Assembly (NCBI RefSeq): GCF_030296755.1
Contig: NZ_AP027741.1
Location: forward strand, 806,001 to 870,000
Length of the DNA stretch: 64,000 nt
Direction of reading: 5' to 3'
Source: Methylophaga marina
Lineage (GTDB): Bacteria > Pseudomonadota > Gammaproteobacteria > Nitrosococcales > Methylophagaceae
Position numbers and translations under genes: made by a program. Under the pieces are notes generated by a model, which worked only from the letters and a program-made list of their open reading frames with translations, was not told where the DNA came from and made no database searches. Numbering within the stretch: the first letter of the stretch is position 1; every line of letters starts with the position of its first letter. This document shows, in pieces, positions 18,869 through 28,396 of the stretch.

Positions 18869-19815
18869 TTCTCTCTCTCTACCATTTTTTTCAATTGGCT
18901 AGGTAGATCAGATACCGGCTCCCAGCCAAGTATAGTTTTTGCCTTATCTTTTCTGACAATTAAACAACTATATAACTTCCGATATATATGTTTTTTTCCT
19001 AAACATGCTAATAACCATCTCAACGGTCTTTTTGGTATATAAAAAAGCTTCAGTGACTTCTCATAGGCTTCAGAAATGGCAATAACTAAATCAGAGGTAG
19101 CCACATCATTCTGATCGGCAATCAGGAAAGTTTCATTTTTAGCTTTTGGATGCTGAATACAAGTCCATATAAAGTTACTCAAATTATCAACTGCAAGTAT
19201 TGAGCGCCAGTTCTTCATTTTTGCGAAAGGAAGTGGTGATCCTTTATTTACGAGTTTTATCAGTTTCTCAAAATTACCTTTAACACCGGGTCCATAAACC
19301 AGAGGAGGTCGTATTATCGTATATGTCATATTCGAGTTAAGACAGATATCTTTTAAGTGATTCTCAGCTGCTAATTTTGAATAAGCATATTCATCTTCAG
19401 GGGAAGGTATGTCAGTTTCACTGAAAGCCTGTCCCGTTTCCTTGGTTTCTTCTCCATTAACCTTGACTGAGCTTATAAAGATAAACTGTTTTACGCCGGC
19501 ATTAGCAGCTTGACCCGCTAAGAACTGAGTTAACTTCTCATTCACTTTTTGATACCCAAGCTTTCTCTCATAATCGCTTTTATGAGGAGTCTCAATAGCG
19601 GCTAAGGTATGGATAATCACATCAATTGAATTCAAATCCATTGATGAAATAGTCTCTCGGTTTATTTCTGGATAAAGCCAATATTCAATTTCTGCTAGAG
19701 ATTGATTTGGGTTTGTTCGTTGTAATGCGACCAACTCAACTTCTTTCTCTCTAGACAATGAAGCGAGAACATTATGTCCAATAAAACCATTTGCACCCGT
19801 AATTAAAATTCGCAT
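18865..19815 (-). CDS. NDP-sugar 4-ketoreductase/epimerase, WbpV-like
   Basis: 316-residue short-chain (extended) dehydrogenase. NAD(P) site GANGFIGHNV (7-16); active-site S and YxxxK in ISSVKVNGEE and DEYAYSKLAAE. The SSVKVNGEE stretch is characteristic of the WbpV/WbqF-type enzymes next to initiating transferases. In Pseudomonas aeruginosa O6, WbpV reduces the product of WbpM to UDP-N-acetyl-D-quinovosamine. A WbpM-like dehydratase is encoded at 42561-44500. The substrate is inferred; a plain UDP-GlcNAc 4-epimerase is the alternative. Confidence 0.8.
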   Translation of the reverse strand: MRILITGANGFIGHNVLASLSREKEVELVALQRTNPNQSLAEIEYWLYPEINRETISSMDLNSIDVIIHTLAAIETPHKSDYERKLGYQKVNEKLTQFLAGQAANAGVKQFIFISSVKVNGEETKETGQAFSETDIPSPEDEYAYSKLAAENHLKDICLNSNMTYTIIRPPLVYGPGVKGNFEKLIKLVNKGSPLPFAKMKNWRSILAVDNLSNFIWTCIQHPKAKNETFLIADQNDVATSDLVIAISEAYEKSLKLFYIPKRPLRWLLACLGKKHIYRKLYSCLIVRKDKAKTILGWEPVSDLPSQLKKMVEREK

Positions 19816-19836
19816 TGATTTAATGTAACAACTTTT

Positions 19837-20868
19837 TTATTTGAGAAAAGGAATTAATGAAGGGTACAGATATACAAATCTTGCTAAAGCGTAAAGCACT
19901 GCAAAGGTGATTAGTAAATAACATACCCAATAATATTTATTTTTCTGCCACTCTAAAAAAACACTCGTCAAATAGAGTGGTAGCGTAATCATCATCAACT
20001 CCGCTAACCGCGTGGCAGGTGCGACATGAGTATACATCGTTGACATAAATATAATACCCATAAGTCCTGTTCCAACTAAAACTCTCACTTTAGGGTCAGA
20101 AAAAATAGAGTTTCTAAGTGTATAAACCACAAAAAGGTTTAATGCATAAAATATCGCTAAAAAGTAGAAGAATAGCCCAGTGCGGTTCTGCTCACTAACG
20201 ATAGTAGGATCAGCATAAAATAAATATTTTTGATTAATATAAGCCGACAATAATTCTATTATCTGGAAGAGTGAAATATTAAAAAAAATAAATAAGGGTG
20301 ATAGCACGAAGACTATTACCAAAGCAGTAAAAAAATGTTTGCTATAGAAAATTGGAAATATAATCAAGAAAACTAAGCAAGTGAAGTGAATTTGTGATGA
20401 CAAGAGAATTAGGCAGAAGCTTAATACTGGCTTCTTATCGTACAAAGTATAAATCGCCATTATCACTAGAGCGGTAGCATAAGCAACTCTGAGAACAGTT
20501 CCTTCCAATAAAAAAAGGTAGAAACAGCAATAAAAGAAAATGGTTAGCCATGCTCTATCACTCATTTTCTGGTAGAAATTTAACTTTAGCGTTAACAGGG
20601 CGATCGTCGTCAATAAGATAAATGATTTAAAACCGATCAACTCACCCCAAAACTTACTGCTCCAGAAATATACAACTTCATGAGTTAATGAAAATGAGAG
20701 AATCAAGTCCATCCAGCTTTTTTCTTCAATAAGCAAAAATAACCATTTGTAATCTTTCCAGTCTTTTGACGCAGAGATCATTAATAAAAATGCAATAAAA
20801 CCCAAGGTGAGATAGATGGTATTAGTTAGTACTTGATTTCGCTTTAATTGAAACTTTATAAATTCCAC
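19837..20868 (-). CDS. wzy: Polysaccharide polymerase, EpsG/Wzy type
   Basis: 343 residues with about ten predicted membrane helices and a loop-rich centre. The pattern EGTVLRVAYATALVIMAIY followed about 30 residues later by SSQIHFT resembles the arginine and histidine motifs of EpsG-family O-antigen polymerases. It lies beside a flippase and the initiating transferase, the usual position for Wzy, and is the only polymerase candidate in the cluster. Wzy proteins are poorly conserved, so the assignment rests on topology, motif and place. Confidence 0.78.
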   Translation of the reverse strand: MEFIKFQLKRNQVLTNTIYLTLGFIAFLLMISASKDWKDYKWLFLLIEEKSWMDLILSFSLTHEVVYFWSSKFWGELIGFKSFILLTTIALLTLKLNFYQKMSDRAWLTIFFYCCFYLFLLEGTVLRVAYATALVIMAIYTLYDKKPVLSFCLILLSSQIHFTCLVFLIIFPIFYSKHFFTALVIVFVLSPLFIFFNISLFQIIELLSAYINQKYLFYADPTIVSEQNRTGLFFYFLAIFYALNLFVVYTLRNSIFSDPKVRVLVGTGLMGIIFMSTMYTHVAPATRLAELMMITLPLYLTSVFLEWQKNKYYWVCYLLITFAVLYALARFVYLYPSLIPFLK

Positions 20869-20869
20869 T

Positions 20870-22132
20870 TTATTTATTCCGGATATATCTATTTAGCATG
20901 CTACGCAAAAGCAAAGCTTCAAAAACGAGTCTCGCTGACCATACAAAGCTAGCACCTAGGACGCCATAAGTCTGAAATACATTAGGTGCGATCAACACAT
21001 ATAGAAAACTCTCAAACAAAAAAACGAACATGAGTGATTTAACTTTACCTTTCGCAAACAAACTGACTAAAGGTAACTGTGAATAGGCCGCAGCCATAAC
21101 ACCGACAGCTAAGACAAGTACAATAATACTAGCTGATTTATCAATCACTTCCATAGCAAAAACAGTGGTGATAATGAAAGAAAACAACAGTAATCCTAAA
21201 AGGTAAAATAAGTTGAGCAAGCTAACCTTTTTATACCAGTTAATAACTGCATACTCTTGTTCACGACTCTTATCAGGCTTAGCCATAATGGGCACTAAAA
21301 CAATAGCGAGAGACCAGGGTAAAAGAAGGTAACGGCTCATAATGTCCTGACTTAATATATAAACAGATAATTCACTCGTTGAAAGATATCCTGCGACAAA
21401 GAATCTATCTAAGAAAATAAAACCTGATGATATAAATCCAGCTATGGCGGCATAAAAACTATAATTAATTATATTTTTTAACTTCTTAACACCTCCAACC
21501 CTAAATATTGAAGGTAAATAATTACTGGATAATAAATAATAAAAATAGAAAGAAAAGATTCGAGAGGTCACCAAGGCAACAGCTACTGCAGAAACCGAAG
21601 ATGAGAGCGGATATACAAGAAGGGGAAATAAAAAAAGGCTACATCCAGACACCATTTTTGCAATATTAGCTACTCTGAATTCACCTTTTCCCTCTAAAGC
21701 TCCCCTATACACCGAAATTAAGATTGAAGGGATGAGGCCAAGAGCAACAATCTTGAATGAGTTAATCAACTCATTCTGAATTTTTTCGGCAGGTTTTAAC
21801 CAGCCAGTTATAAAAGGCTCAGAGAAGAAATAAATTGTTGCCATTCCTACGAGTCCTACGAGCCCCCCGATAAACATCCCTGATTTGAGATACTCACTAA
21901 TATCTTTCTCTGACTCTAATGAGGGTATAAAGTGATGAAGGCTTCTTGATAAACCAAAGTCATACACAACTAAGAACAAAAAAATGGAGCACAAAAGAGA
22001 AACATAAGAAAAAATCTCAGTTCCATGTAGAAGAGCTAATACAGGCAGACAAATAACAGCTGCGCATGCGGGTAAAACACCACCTAATAAACTCCACCAT
22101 GAGTTTTTACTAAAAAAATCAAATAACTTCAT
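20870..22132 (-). CDS. wzx: Polysaccharide flippase, Wzx type (second of two)
   Basis: 420 residues, about 12 to 14 membrane helices along the whole length, of the MOP/polysaccharide-export superfamily (N-terminus KNSWWSLLGGVLPACAAV, then alternating hydrophobic helices and short charged loops). Flips lipid-linked repeat units across the inner membrane. The start overlaps the stop of the preceding glycosyltransferase by one base, and wzy follows one base downstream, so this unit is tightly coupled. A second flippase is at 35568-36887. Confidence 0.88.
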   Translation of the reverse strand: MKLFDFFSKNSWWSLLGGVLPACAAVICLPVLALLHGTEIFSYVSLLCSIFLFLVVYDFGLSRSLHHFIPSLESEKDISEYLKSGMFIGGLVGLVGMATIYFFSEPFITGWLKPAEKIQNELINSFKIVALGLIPSILISVYRGALEGKGEFRVANIAKMVSGCSLFLFPLLVYPLSSSVSAVAVALVTSRIFSFYFYYLLSSNYLPSIFRVGGVKKLKNIINYSFYAAIAGFISSGFIFLDRFFVAGYLSTSELSVYILSQDIMSRYLLLPWSLAIVLVPIMAKPDKSREQEYAVINWYKKVSLLNLFYLLGLLLFSFIITTVFAMEVIDKSASIIVLVLAVGVMAAAYSQLPLVSLFAKGKVKSLMFVFLFESFLYVLIAPNVFQTYGVLGASFVWSARLVFEALLLRSMLNRYIRNK

Positions 22133-23052
22133 CAGAATACATATGTAATTAGCATTAATGATAATACTAATTGATGAGAGCGCTCCCTCCTGAACTTACT
22201 GACATTAAATGCCAGTACAAACCTGTCAGAGAAGTTTAATCTAACCATACGATGCATAAGAGATTTAGATGTCTTTCTTTCCTGACAATAGCTTAAAAGT
22301 AAATATGAAAGTAGTTGAACCTGATTTCTATACCACCGCTGCTTTACTGTCACCAATCTCTTTATAGATGCTCGGAAGCCTTTATGTACACCCACCACAT
22401 TGTGTAGATGCTGTCGATATTTTAAGAGTGGTCTTTGTTCTATATACCATTGATAATTAGCCGCTCTTGCATAAGCATAAATTAGCCAATCATGAAGATC
22501 TGGAAGGTTTTCATCGGTATGTTTCTGAACAAAGTCATGAAGCTCATCAAACAAAGCTCTATTTACACAGAAGGAACAGCCAGGTCCAGCTGACTCAAAT
22601 AGATAATCTAATTGCTTGAGAGGTTGGGCTTTATTAATAAAAGCACGTTGTCCATCATCCCAGAAAGCGACCACATTTCCTGATGTCGCATCAACATCTC
22701 GTTTAATCAATGTATGAGTCTGGTATTCAAGTTTATTACTCAGCCATATGTCATCTTGATCAGCAAAAGCTACAAAATCAGCATCCAAAATATCAGCCTG
22801 CCTAATTAGCCGATAGAAATTTTTCCCGGCACCGTTTACGGCAGAATGATCTGATAACAGAGTCACTCTTGCATCAGTTTTTGCAAGTTGCTTTACAAGG
22901 GGATATGTCCCATCAGTTGAACCGTCATCAGATATGATCAGTCTGATATCAACATTCCTTTGCTCCAGTATTGAATGAACTTGCTCTTCAATCCAGTTTA
23001 TTCCATTATGAGTAGCCAGAAGCACTGCTACTTTTTTATTTGGTAGATTCAT
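22132..23052 (-). CDS. Glycosyltransferase family 2 (rhamnosyltransferase-like)
   Basis: 306 residues. GT-A fold with VAVLLATHNGINWIEEQV near the N-terminus, the nucleotide-binding ISDDGSTDGT (about 40-49) and an acidic FADQDDIW motif near residue 95. The FADQDDIWL form is common in rhamnosyltransferase-like GT2 enzymes, and dTDP-rhamnose genes are in the same cluster. The acceptor and donor cannot be told from sequence. It overlaps the upstream acetyltransferase by 17 bases. Confidence 0.85.
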   Translation of the reverse strand: MNLPNKKVAVLLATHNGINWIEEQVHSILEQRNVDIRLIISDDGSTDGTYPLVKQLAKTDARVTLLSDHSAVNGAGKNFYRLIRQADILDADFVAFADQDDIWLSNKLEYQTHTLIKRDVDATSGNVVAFWDDGQRAFINKAQPLKQLDYLFESAGPGCSFCVNRALFDELHDFVQKHTDENLPDLHDWLIYAYARAANYQWYIEQRPLLKYRQHLHNVVGVHKGFRASIKRLVTVKQRWYRNQVQLLSYLLLSYCQERKTSKSLMHRMVRLNFSDRFVLAFNVSKFRRERSHQLVLSLMLITYVF

Positions 23053-23653
23053 CCTGATTTCTTACTTTGATCCATCGTTTTGTATTGAAACAGTATTTTT
23101 TGACTATTCTAGCTGGAGAACCTACTACAATAGTATTTTTATCAACATCCTTAGTAACAACTGAACCAGCCCCTATGACGGCACCTTGACCTATTGTTAC
23201 TCCAGGCATGATTGACACAGACTCTCCAATCCAGACTTTATCCTCTATAATTACCGGGGCAGAATACAGTTCCCGGTCTGTTGGATTCTCACTTGGTGAT
23301 GATTCAATATGTTCATTACTGTAGCAGCCGTGATTATGATCAGTAATGAAGACCTTACTTGCAATCAAAACATCATTACCAATCACCACTTGATCAACAG
23401 CACCAATGTGAACATAGTCATTAAGTTGCACTCGATTACCAATTACGATCTGATGTGGTTTTGTTCCAAGCGCATCAATTCGGACCCCAACACCCGTTGT
23501 AAAATGTTTCCCCCATTTAACGGCAGAGCGTCCGCGAATATAAAAAGGCAAGCGTATAAGGCGAGCAGGTTTATAAAAAATCTTGGTTACGACCAATGCA
23601 CTCGCTAACCTAATAGAGCCAAAAAAACCATAACGCTTCAATAAATGTCTCAT
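23036..23653 (-). CDS. Hexapeptide-repeat acetyltransferase (WbbJ/WcaF-like)
   Basis: 205 residues. After a basic N-terminal region, hexapeptide repeats form a left-handed beta helix. The motif FITDHNHGCYS near residue 110 carries the histidines typical of the maltose/galactoside O-acetyltransferase group, and VIIEDKVWIGESVSIMPGVT follows. It probably adds an acetyl group to a sugar of the repeat unit. It is also a candidate for N-acetylating the 3-amino sugar from fdtA/fdtB, as no dedicated fdtC/qdtC gene is adjacent to them. Confidence 0.82.
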   Translation of the reverse strand: MRHLLKRYGFFGSIRLASALVVTKIFYKPARLIRLPFYIRGRSAVKWGKHFTTGVGVRIDALGTKPHQIVIGNRVQLNDYVHIGAVDQVVIGNDVLIASKVFITDHNHGCYSNEHIESSPSENPTDRELYSAPVIIEDKVWIGESVSIMPGVTIGQGAVIGAGSVVTKDVDKNTIVVGSPARIVKKYCFNTKRWIKVRNQDESTK

Positions 23654-24399
23654 GGACGCTGCCAGAACTGAGGTAGTCGTGATGCTGTTTTTATTAAATT
23701 GAAATAAAAAGGAATTTTCAGGTTATTTTTTTTACATGCCTTAAAAGACTCGATATTCCCTTTAATAATATTTCTTAACGAGTTATTACTCGCTCCACCT
23801 ATTCGCATCTTTATCATTATATTAGGAAGGTACACTGATGTAAGACGGTAAATTTCTAGAAACCGCATGGTGAGCTCAAAGTCAGACTGAATTTTATATT
23901 CAGTATCGTAATACCCAAGTTCATCAAAATAGTGTTTTCTGACAAAAAAAGTAGGATGTGCAGGCATCCAGCCGCGTTGAAAAAGACCAGGGACAAAGCA
24001 TCGTGACTTCCAGTATCTTATGATCCTATCCGTATTTTCTTTATCAACATAAACAAGATCACCATACACAGTATCAATTAAAGGGTCTGAAAAAGCAGCA
24101 GCAACATTTCTCAGAACGTTTTCATTTGCATAAAAATCATCGGCATTGAGAATACCGACAATGTCACCAGAGGCGGCTTTTATTCCTTTATTCATTGCAT
24201 CATAGATACCATCATCCGATTCAAAAATGTATTTCGAAACAGAGTCTGATGAAGCAATAATCTCACGTGTACCATCTTGAGAACCGCCATCCACAATGAT
24301 GTGTTCAATATTCTGATAACTTTGAGAAGCGATAGAATCAATTGTGGATTTTATTGTTTCCGCGGCATTGAAGCAGACAGTGATGATAGATATTTTCAT
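23650..24399 (-). CDS. Glycosyltransferase family 2
   Basis: 249 residues. MKISIITVCFNAAETIKST begins the GT-A fold. DGGSQDGT (about 38-45), SDDGIYDAMNKGI and the metal-binding GILNADDFY follow; this set is typical of the WcaA-like branch. Its ATG overlaps the stop of the upstream GT4 gene and its stop overlaps the acetyltransferase start. Donor and linkage are unknown. Confidence 0.87.
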   Translation of the reverse strand: MKISIITVCFNAAETIKSTIDSIASQSYQNIEHIIVDGGSQDGTREIIASSDSVSKYIFESDDGIYDAMNKGIKAASGDIVGILNADDFYANENVLRNVAAAFSDPLIDTVYGDLVYVDKENTDRIIRYWKSRCFVPGLFQRGWMPAHPTFFVRKHYFDELGYYDTEYKIQSDFELTMRFLEIYRLTSVYLPNIMIKMRIGGASNNSLRNIIKGNIESFKACKKNNLKIPFYFNLIKTASRLPQFWQRP

Positions 24400-25646
24400 T
24401 TAGTATTCAAAGCTTTTATTTTTTCAGCATCACTGATAATTTCTGCATATTTCTGAGCAACTATAGAGTAAGAAAAATGAGTCAGAATATGTTCTCTAGC
24501 ATTGCTTCGCATTTTTTGTTGCTCACTATCACTCATTGAAATAGCGCATTGTAATTTATTCATCAGTGATTTTGGTTTAAATCGTTCAGCAACAAAACCT
24601 GTTACATTATCTATGACAATATCTCTAAGGCCAGAGGTATCAAAACAGACAACAGGTACACCACATGAAGCAGCCTCAGCAGCTACTTGACCAAATGACT
24701 CAACTAGCGATGAAACGACAACACAGCTAGACGTTGAATAAACTAATGCTAATTCAGCCTGCTCATTGATCCTGCCTATCTCTACACATCTAAAACCACA
24801 TAACATGGAAGATTGTTTTTTATTCCCACCAAAAACAATTAAAGTAATACGTTCTGATTCTTTATCAGAGAGAGCTCTCTTCCATTCTTGCAACGCGCTT
24901 ATAAGCTGTGAATTACCCTTAAGTGTATTATTTTTACCGTTGAATATCGCAAAAGTAATCACTATCGACTCTTCAGAAATGCCAATCAACTTTCTGTAGT
25001 GTAATTGATGTTCTTTGTGGAGAGGCTTAAAAATCGATGTATCAATTGGGTTAGGCAATAGTCTTATATTGGAATGTTTGAGGATTAAACTTTTAGAAGC
25101 TCTGTTGAGCATCCATTTGGATGGCACAGTAAAGATGATATCTTGTCTACTACTGAGCTTTTTATATTTAATTTTCCATATAATAAAGTTCCAGTTAATG
25201 CCAAGTATGTTTCTTTTATTCAATGAATATCCATTGATAAAATCCAATGAATCATCATCTACTTTATAGACATGTTCGGCTCCACAGTAGAACCACTCAT
25301 CATGCAGGGTAATGATTGAACCTGACGGTATTTTATCGAAATCAAAGATACTCAAGGTATCGTTATTTATCCAATGAATGTGGTGAAGCGTATGCTGATT
25401 TTGCCTAAACTCATTTAATAACGGTTTATAAGAAAACAAATTCAATGAATGTTTGATAGGATTACGATCATTTTGTAGTTTGACTAAGAGAAATGCCATA
25501 ACTCTTTTCAGAAAATGAAATGTAAGCCCTTGTTTAACAGATATTAACTCGACCTCCCTATTCAGCACTTTCTCAGCAAGCTCAACAAACCTTTTTGCAG
25601 CGATCGCGGCTCCACCTTGTTGAAATGAATACGAAATAAATTTCAT
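24396..25646 (-). CDS. Glycosyltransferase family 4
   Basis: 416 residues, GT-B fold. The N-terminal domain begins KFISYSFQQGGAAIAAKRF and contains SGSIITLHDEWFYCGAEHVY. The C-terminal nucleotide-sugar domain carries VVSSLVESFGQVAAEAAS, the GT4 E-x7-E motif, and then CGVPVVCFDTSG. The ITLHDEW..CGAEH arrangement occurs in colanic-acid type WcaC-like enzymes. It is noticeably AT-rich compared with the flanking chromosome. Confidence 0.87.
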   Translation of the reverse strand: MKFISYSFQQGGAAIAAKRFVELAEKVLNREVELISVKQGLTFHFLKRVMAFLLVKLQNDRNPIKHSLNLFSYKPLLNEFRQNQHTLHHIHWINNDTLSIFDFDKIPSGSIITLHDEWFYCGAEHVYKVDDDSLDFINGYSLNKRNILGINWNFIIWKIKYKKLSSRQDIIFTVPSKWMLNRASKSLILKHSNIRLLPNPIDTSIFKPLHKEHQLHYRKLIGISEESIVITFAIFNGKNNTLKGNSQLISALQEWKRALSDKESERITLIVFGGNKKQSSMLCGFRCVEIGRINEQAELALVYSTSSCVVVSSLVESFGQVAAEAASCGVPVVCFDTSGLRDIVIDNVTGFVAERFKPKSLMNKLQCAISMSDSEQQKMRSNAREHILTHFSYSIVAQKYAEIISDAEKIKALNTK

Positions 25647-25663
25647 TCTAGGGACTTCTCAAT

Positions 25664-26710
25664 TTAGTCAAAATTAAGTATTGCTGAGGTATACGCTGCG
25701 ACTTGCTTATTATCTTTTTCATTAATAGAAAACTTTTCTACACCACTGAGTAGTTCTGAATATTTATCAACGTTAATTGATTGAATTATAGAAAGCAGTT
25801 GCTCTTTATCAAAAGGATCAAAGATGAAACCATTCAAACCGTCCATAATTAATTCACTAGCTCCACAATTTCTTGATGCAATAACCGGTACGCCAAAATA
25901 CAGTGCTTCTTCAATTACCAGTCCCCAAGGCTCACTTAAGCTAGGTAAAATTAAAATATCATGACTCAGGAAACTATCTACAAGTACCTTATTATCTACT
26001 TTACTCAGAAAATGAATATTAGTCTTTACAGACATATTCAAAGAATTGTATAGAGGACCATCGCCAATAATAGTAAGCTCATAATCCGGCAGGCAATTAA
26101 AAACATCTACCAATAAATCAATATTTTTGACTTCTGAGAGTCGTCCAATAAATAGAAACTTTTTTTCATATTGTTTTTTTTGTCTATCAAAGAGAGGTTT
26201 ATTGATTATTCCAACACCACCTGTAGTTATAATCTGGCCTTTAAATCTGAGATTATTTAAAAGATGAATATGCTCCTTACCACTAGCTAAAACACTTCCA
26301 ACGCGGTTTAGAAAAAAACGTTTGATCCATCCTTTAATACCGTTATGGCAACTTTCAATAGCTGTAGATTCTAAAGCCAGAAAGTTTTGAGACTTTCGGT
26401 GAGAAAGAACCAAGTACCAAAATTCTGGTAAATCCCACCCAGGAATAAGTAACCTCTTATATTTAACTGAACCAAGCACACTCTTCAGCGCAGAAATACT
26501 AACTTTTAAATTTCGATTCTGGAAACTCCCTTTACTTAAAAAGGAATGAGGAAATTTAAGACCCTTGGTCACATTAAAATCATTAGCTCTTTGCTCAATA
26601 GTGTTTTCAGCAATAAAAATTACATAAATATTCAGCTTTTTGGAGAGTTCGTTGTATAAATTGACTTTATAAAAAGCAGGGATATGAGTGACAATCAGAT
26701 AGTCATACAT
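25664..26710 (-). CDS. Glycosyltransferase family 4
   Basis: 348 residues, GT-B fold. The N-terminus DYLIVTHIPAFYKVNLYNEL is typical of GT4 enzymes of cell-surface clusters. The donor domain has FLFIGRLSEVKNIDLLVD, LTIIGDGPLY and the E-x7-E motif in SEPWGLVIEEALYFGVPV. Its ATG overlaps the restored end of the upstream acyltransferase by eight bases. Specificity is unknown. Confidence 0.87.
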   Translation of the reverse strand: MYDYLIVTHIPAFYKVNLYNELSKKLNIYVIFIAENTIEQRANDFNVTKGLKFPHSFLSKGSFQNRNLKVSISALKSVLGSVKYKRLLIPGWDLPEFWYLVLSHRKSQNFLALESTAIESCHNGIKGWIKRFFLNRVGSVLASGKEHIHLLNNLRFKGQIITTGGVGIINKPLFDRQKKQYEKKFLFIGRLSEVKNIDLLVDVFNCLPDYELTIIGDGPLYNSLNMSVKTNIHFLSKVDNKVLVDSFLSHDILILPSLSEPWGLVIEEALYFGVPVIASRNCGASELIMDGLNGFIFDPFDKEQLLSIIQSINVDKYSELLSGVEKFSINEKDNKQVAAYTSAILNFD

Positions 26711-27630
26711 ATCTAAATAGTCTCCAGTTTCTGTAACGACTCTTAAATAAGATCACGCACTGAAGTATCAATAAAGAAATAAATAGTTTGATAAACCAGA
26801 ACCCACTCATATATTTATCTACAATCAAGGTTGCGATATTGTTTGTGTATGGGTGAATTATAAATAAAAGCATTGTATTCCCCCCAAATTAATATCAGAT
26901 GAGGGTTAATATCTAGCTTTCTAATAGCTGTGATTATCAAAAAAGAAAAACTAACTGACCAGATAATATTGAGTAAAGGATTCTGATAACTCTTAGATGC
27001 CATATCTAATGATGGTATTCCGAAGAATAAATATAAGCAGCCTAGCATGATACAACCAAGTATTAAGAAGTTATTATCTTCTTTAAATAGACACCAACCT
27101 ATATAAACAAAAAGCGCAGCATTTAAACCTTCATCTATAGCAAAAGGCAGCTCTATATAAGTGCCAATCAAAAATAGTAGAAAAAGAGTGAACCAACGAA
27201 ACCAATTAAATTGGATATATCTTATTACTAAATAGACACTAAATCGTGCGAATAATAATGCTGGTAAAAACCACAGAACGAATGCATATGTGTCACTTAA
27301 CGTATTTATATCCATCCAAAGCAATGTGCCCTGTAAAACATCATTCCAATTGAGCATATCCCTATTTAAAACAAGTCTCTTTATTGACTCAATAAAAATC
27401 GCCAATAGAGAAAAAATAAAATAAGGAATCATTAAACGATAAAATTCTTTTTTAAAGAAAAGAATTGGACTCAAATCAACCTTAAGAAAAAAGCCGGCAA
27501 TTATGAAAAAGAAAGGCATATGCCATGAATAGATAAAGCTACTCAATGGCGATGAAATATGGCCAAGTATGACAACAACAATACCAATACACTTTAATGT
27601 CTCAACCCATTCGAGTCTATTTGTTGCCAT
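26703..27630 (-). CDS. Acyltransferase family 3, membrane bound (frame broken)
   Basis: Polytopic membrane acyltransferase of the OafA/NodX family. The N-terminus RLEWVETLKCIGIVVVILGH carries the usual first-helix motif and conserved histidine, and WHMPFFFIIAGFF follows. Translation is intact for about 250 residues, then shifts at the C6 run 26880-26885. Past it the family ending GNTMLLFIIHPYTNNIA continues in another frame and ends overlapping the next gene, giving 308 residues. One G too many, or two A too few, explains it. It would O-acylate a sugar at the membrane. Confidence 0.8.
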
Positions 27631-28393
27631 ACAGCGATACTTTTATACAGTACTTGGCCAAATTCAAATATTTGATAAAAACCAATGCGGGTAGGCAAGC
27701 GACTTTATTGGCTAATTTGATTTTATGATACTCAGCTAAGATCTCTTTTGTTCTACCATTACCTAAACCATCTGCTCGCCAGTTTGCTATAACATCAGAT
27801 ACCAAAAGAACATCTGGAAACGCTTTATAAGCTCTAAGTAAATGCTCATAATCCATACAGTAAGTATTATTGAGATCAAACAAGCCATATTGCTTAAAAA
27901 AGTCTCTGTGAACAAACAACCCTTGGTGAGGTAGTGACATCTTGAATAAAAGAGACGTTTTAGAAAACTTCTTTGGTTGTTTTGAAGTATAGAGAGTGTT
28001 GCCGTCCTCATCAATGCGACGTATTTTGGCACTAACTAATAATGGTCTCCTAGAGCCAATTTGTTTTGCTACTTTTTCAAGTGATATTTCATCCACAAAA
28101 CCGTCGCCATCTCCCTGGAAGTTGACATATTCTCCACTTGCTAGTTTGATTCCTTTATTAAAGGCGTCACTAATCCCTTTATCTTGTTCACTAACCCAGC
28201 ATGTAATCAAATGTTCATATTTTCTGATAACTTCTACTGTTCCATCAGTAGAGCCACCATCGATGATGATAAACTCTATCCTTTTGTAGGTTTGATTAAT
28301 AATACTTAAGATGGTTTTTTCAATAAAATCTATACCATTATAGACAACAGTAATAACCGTAATTAATGGCATAGCATTGATATCTTTTACCAT
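27617..28393 (-). CDS. Glycosyltransferase family 2 (WcaE-like)
   Basis: 258 residues. PLITVITVVYNGIDFIEKT, then IIDGGSTDGT (about 44-53), SEQDKGISDAFNKGI and an acidic NFQGDGDGFVD motif. LPHQGLFVHRDFF in the second half is shared with WcaE-type enzymes of colanic acid clusters. The start overlaps nothing upstream (fdtB stops three bases before), and its end overlaps the acyltransferase by 14 bases. Confidence 0.86.
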   Translation of the reverse strand: MVKDINAMPLITVITVVYNGIDFIEKTILSIINQTYKRIEFIIIDGGSTDGTVEVIRKYEHLITCWVSEQDKGISDAFNKGIKLASGEYVNFQGDGDGFVDEISLEKVAKQIGSRRPLLVSAKIRRIDEDGNTLYTSKQPKKFSKTSLLFKMSLPHQGLFVHRDFFKQYGLFDLNNTYCMDYEHLLRAYKAFPDVLLVSDVIANWRADGLGNGRTKEILAEYHKIKLANKVACLPALVFIKYLNLAKYCIKVSLYGNK

Positions 28394-28396
28394 TTA

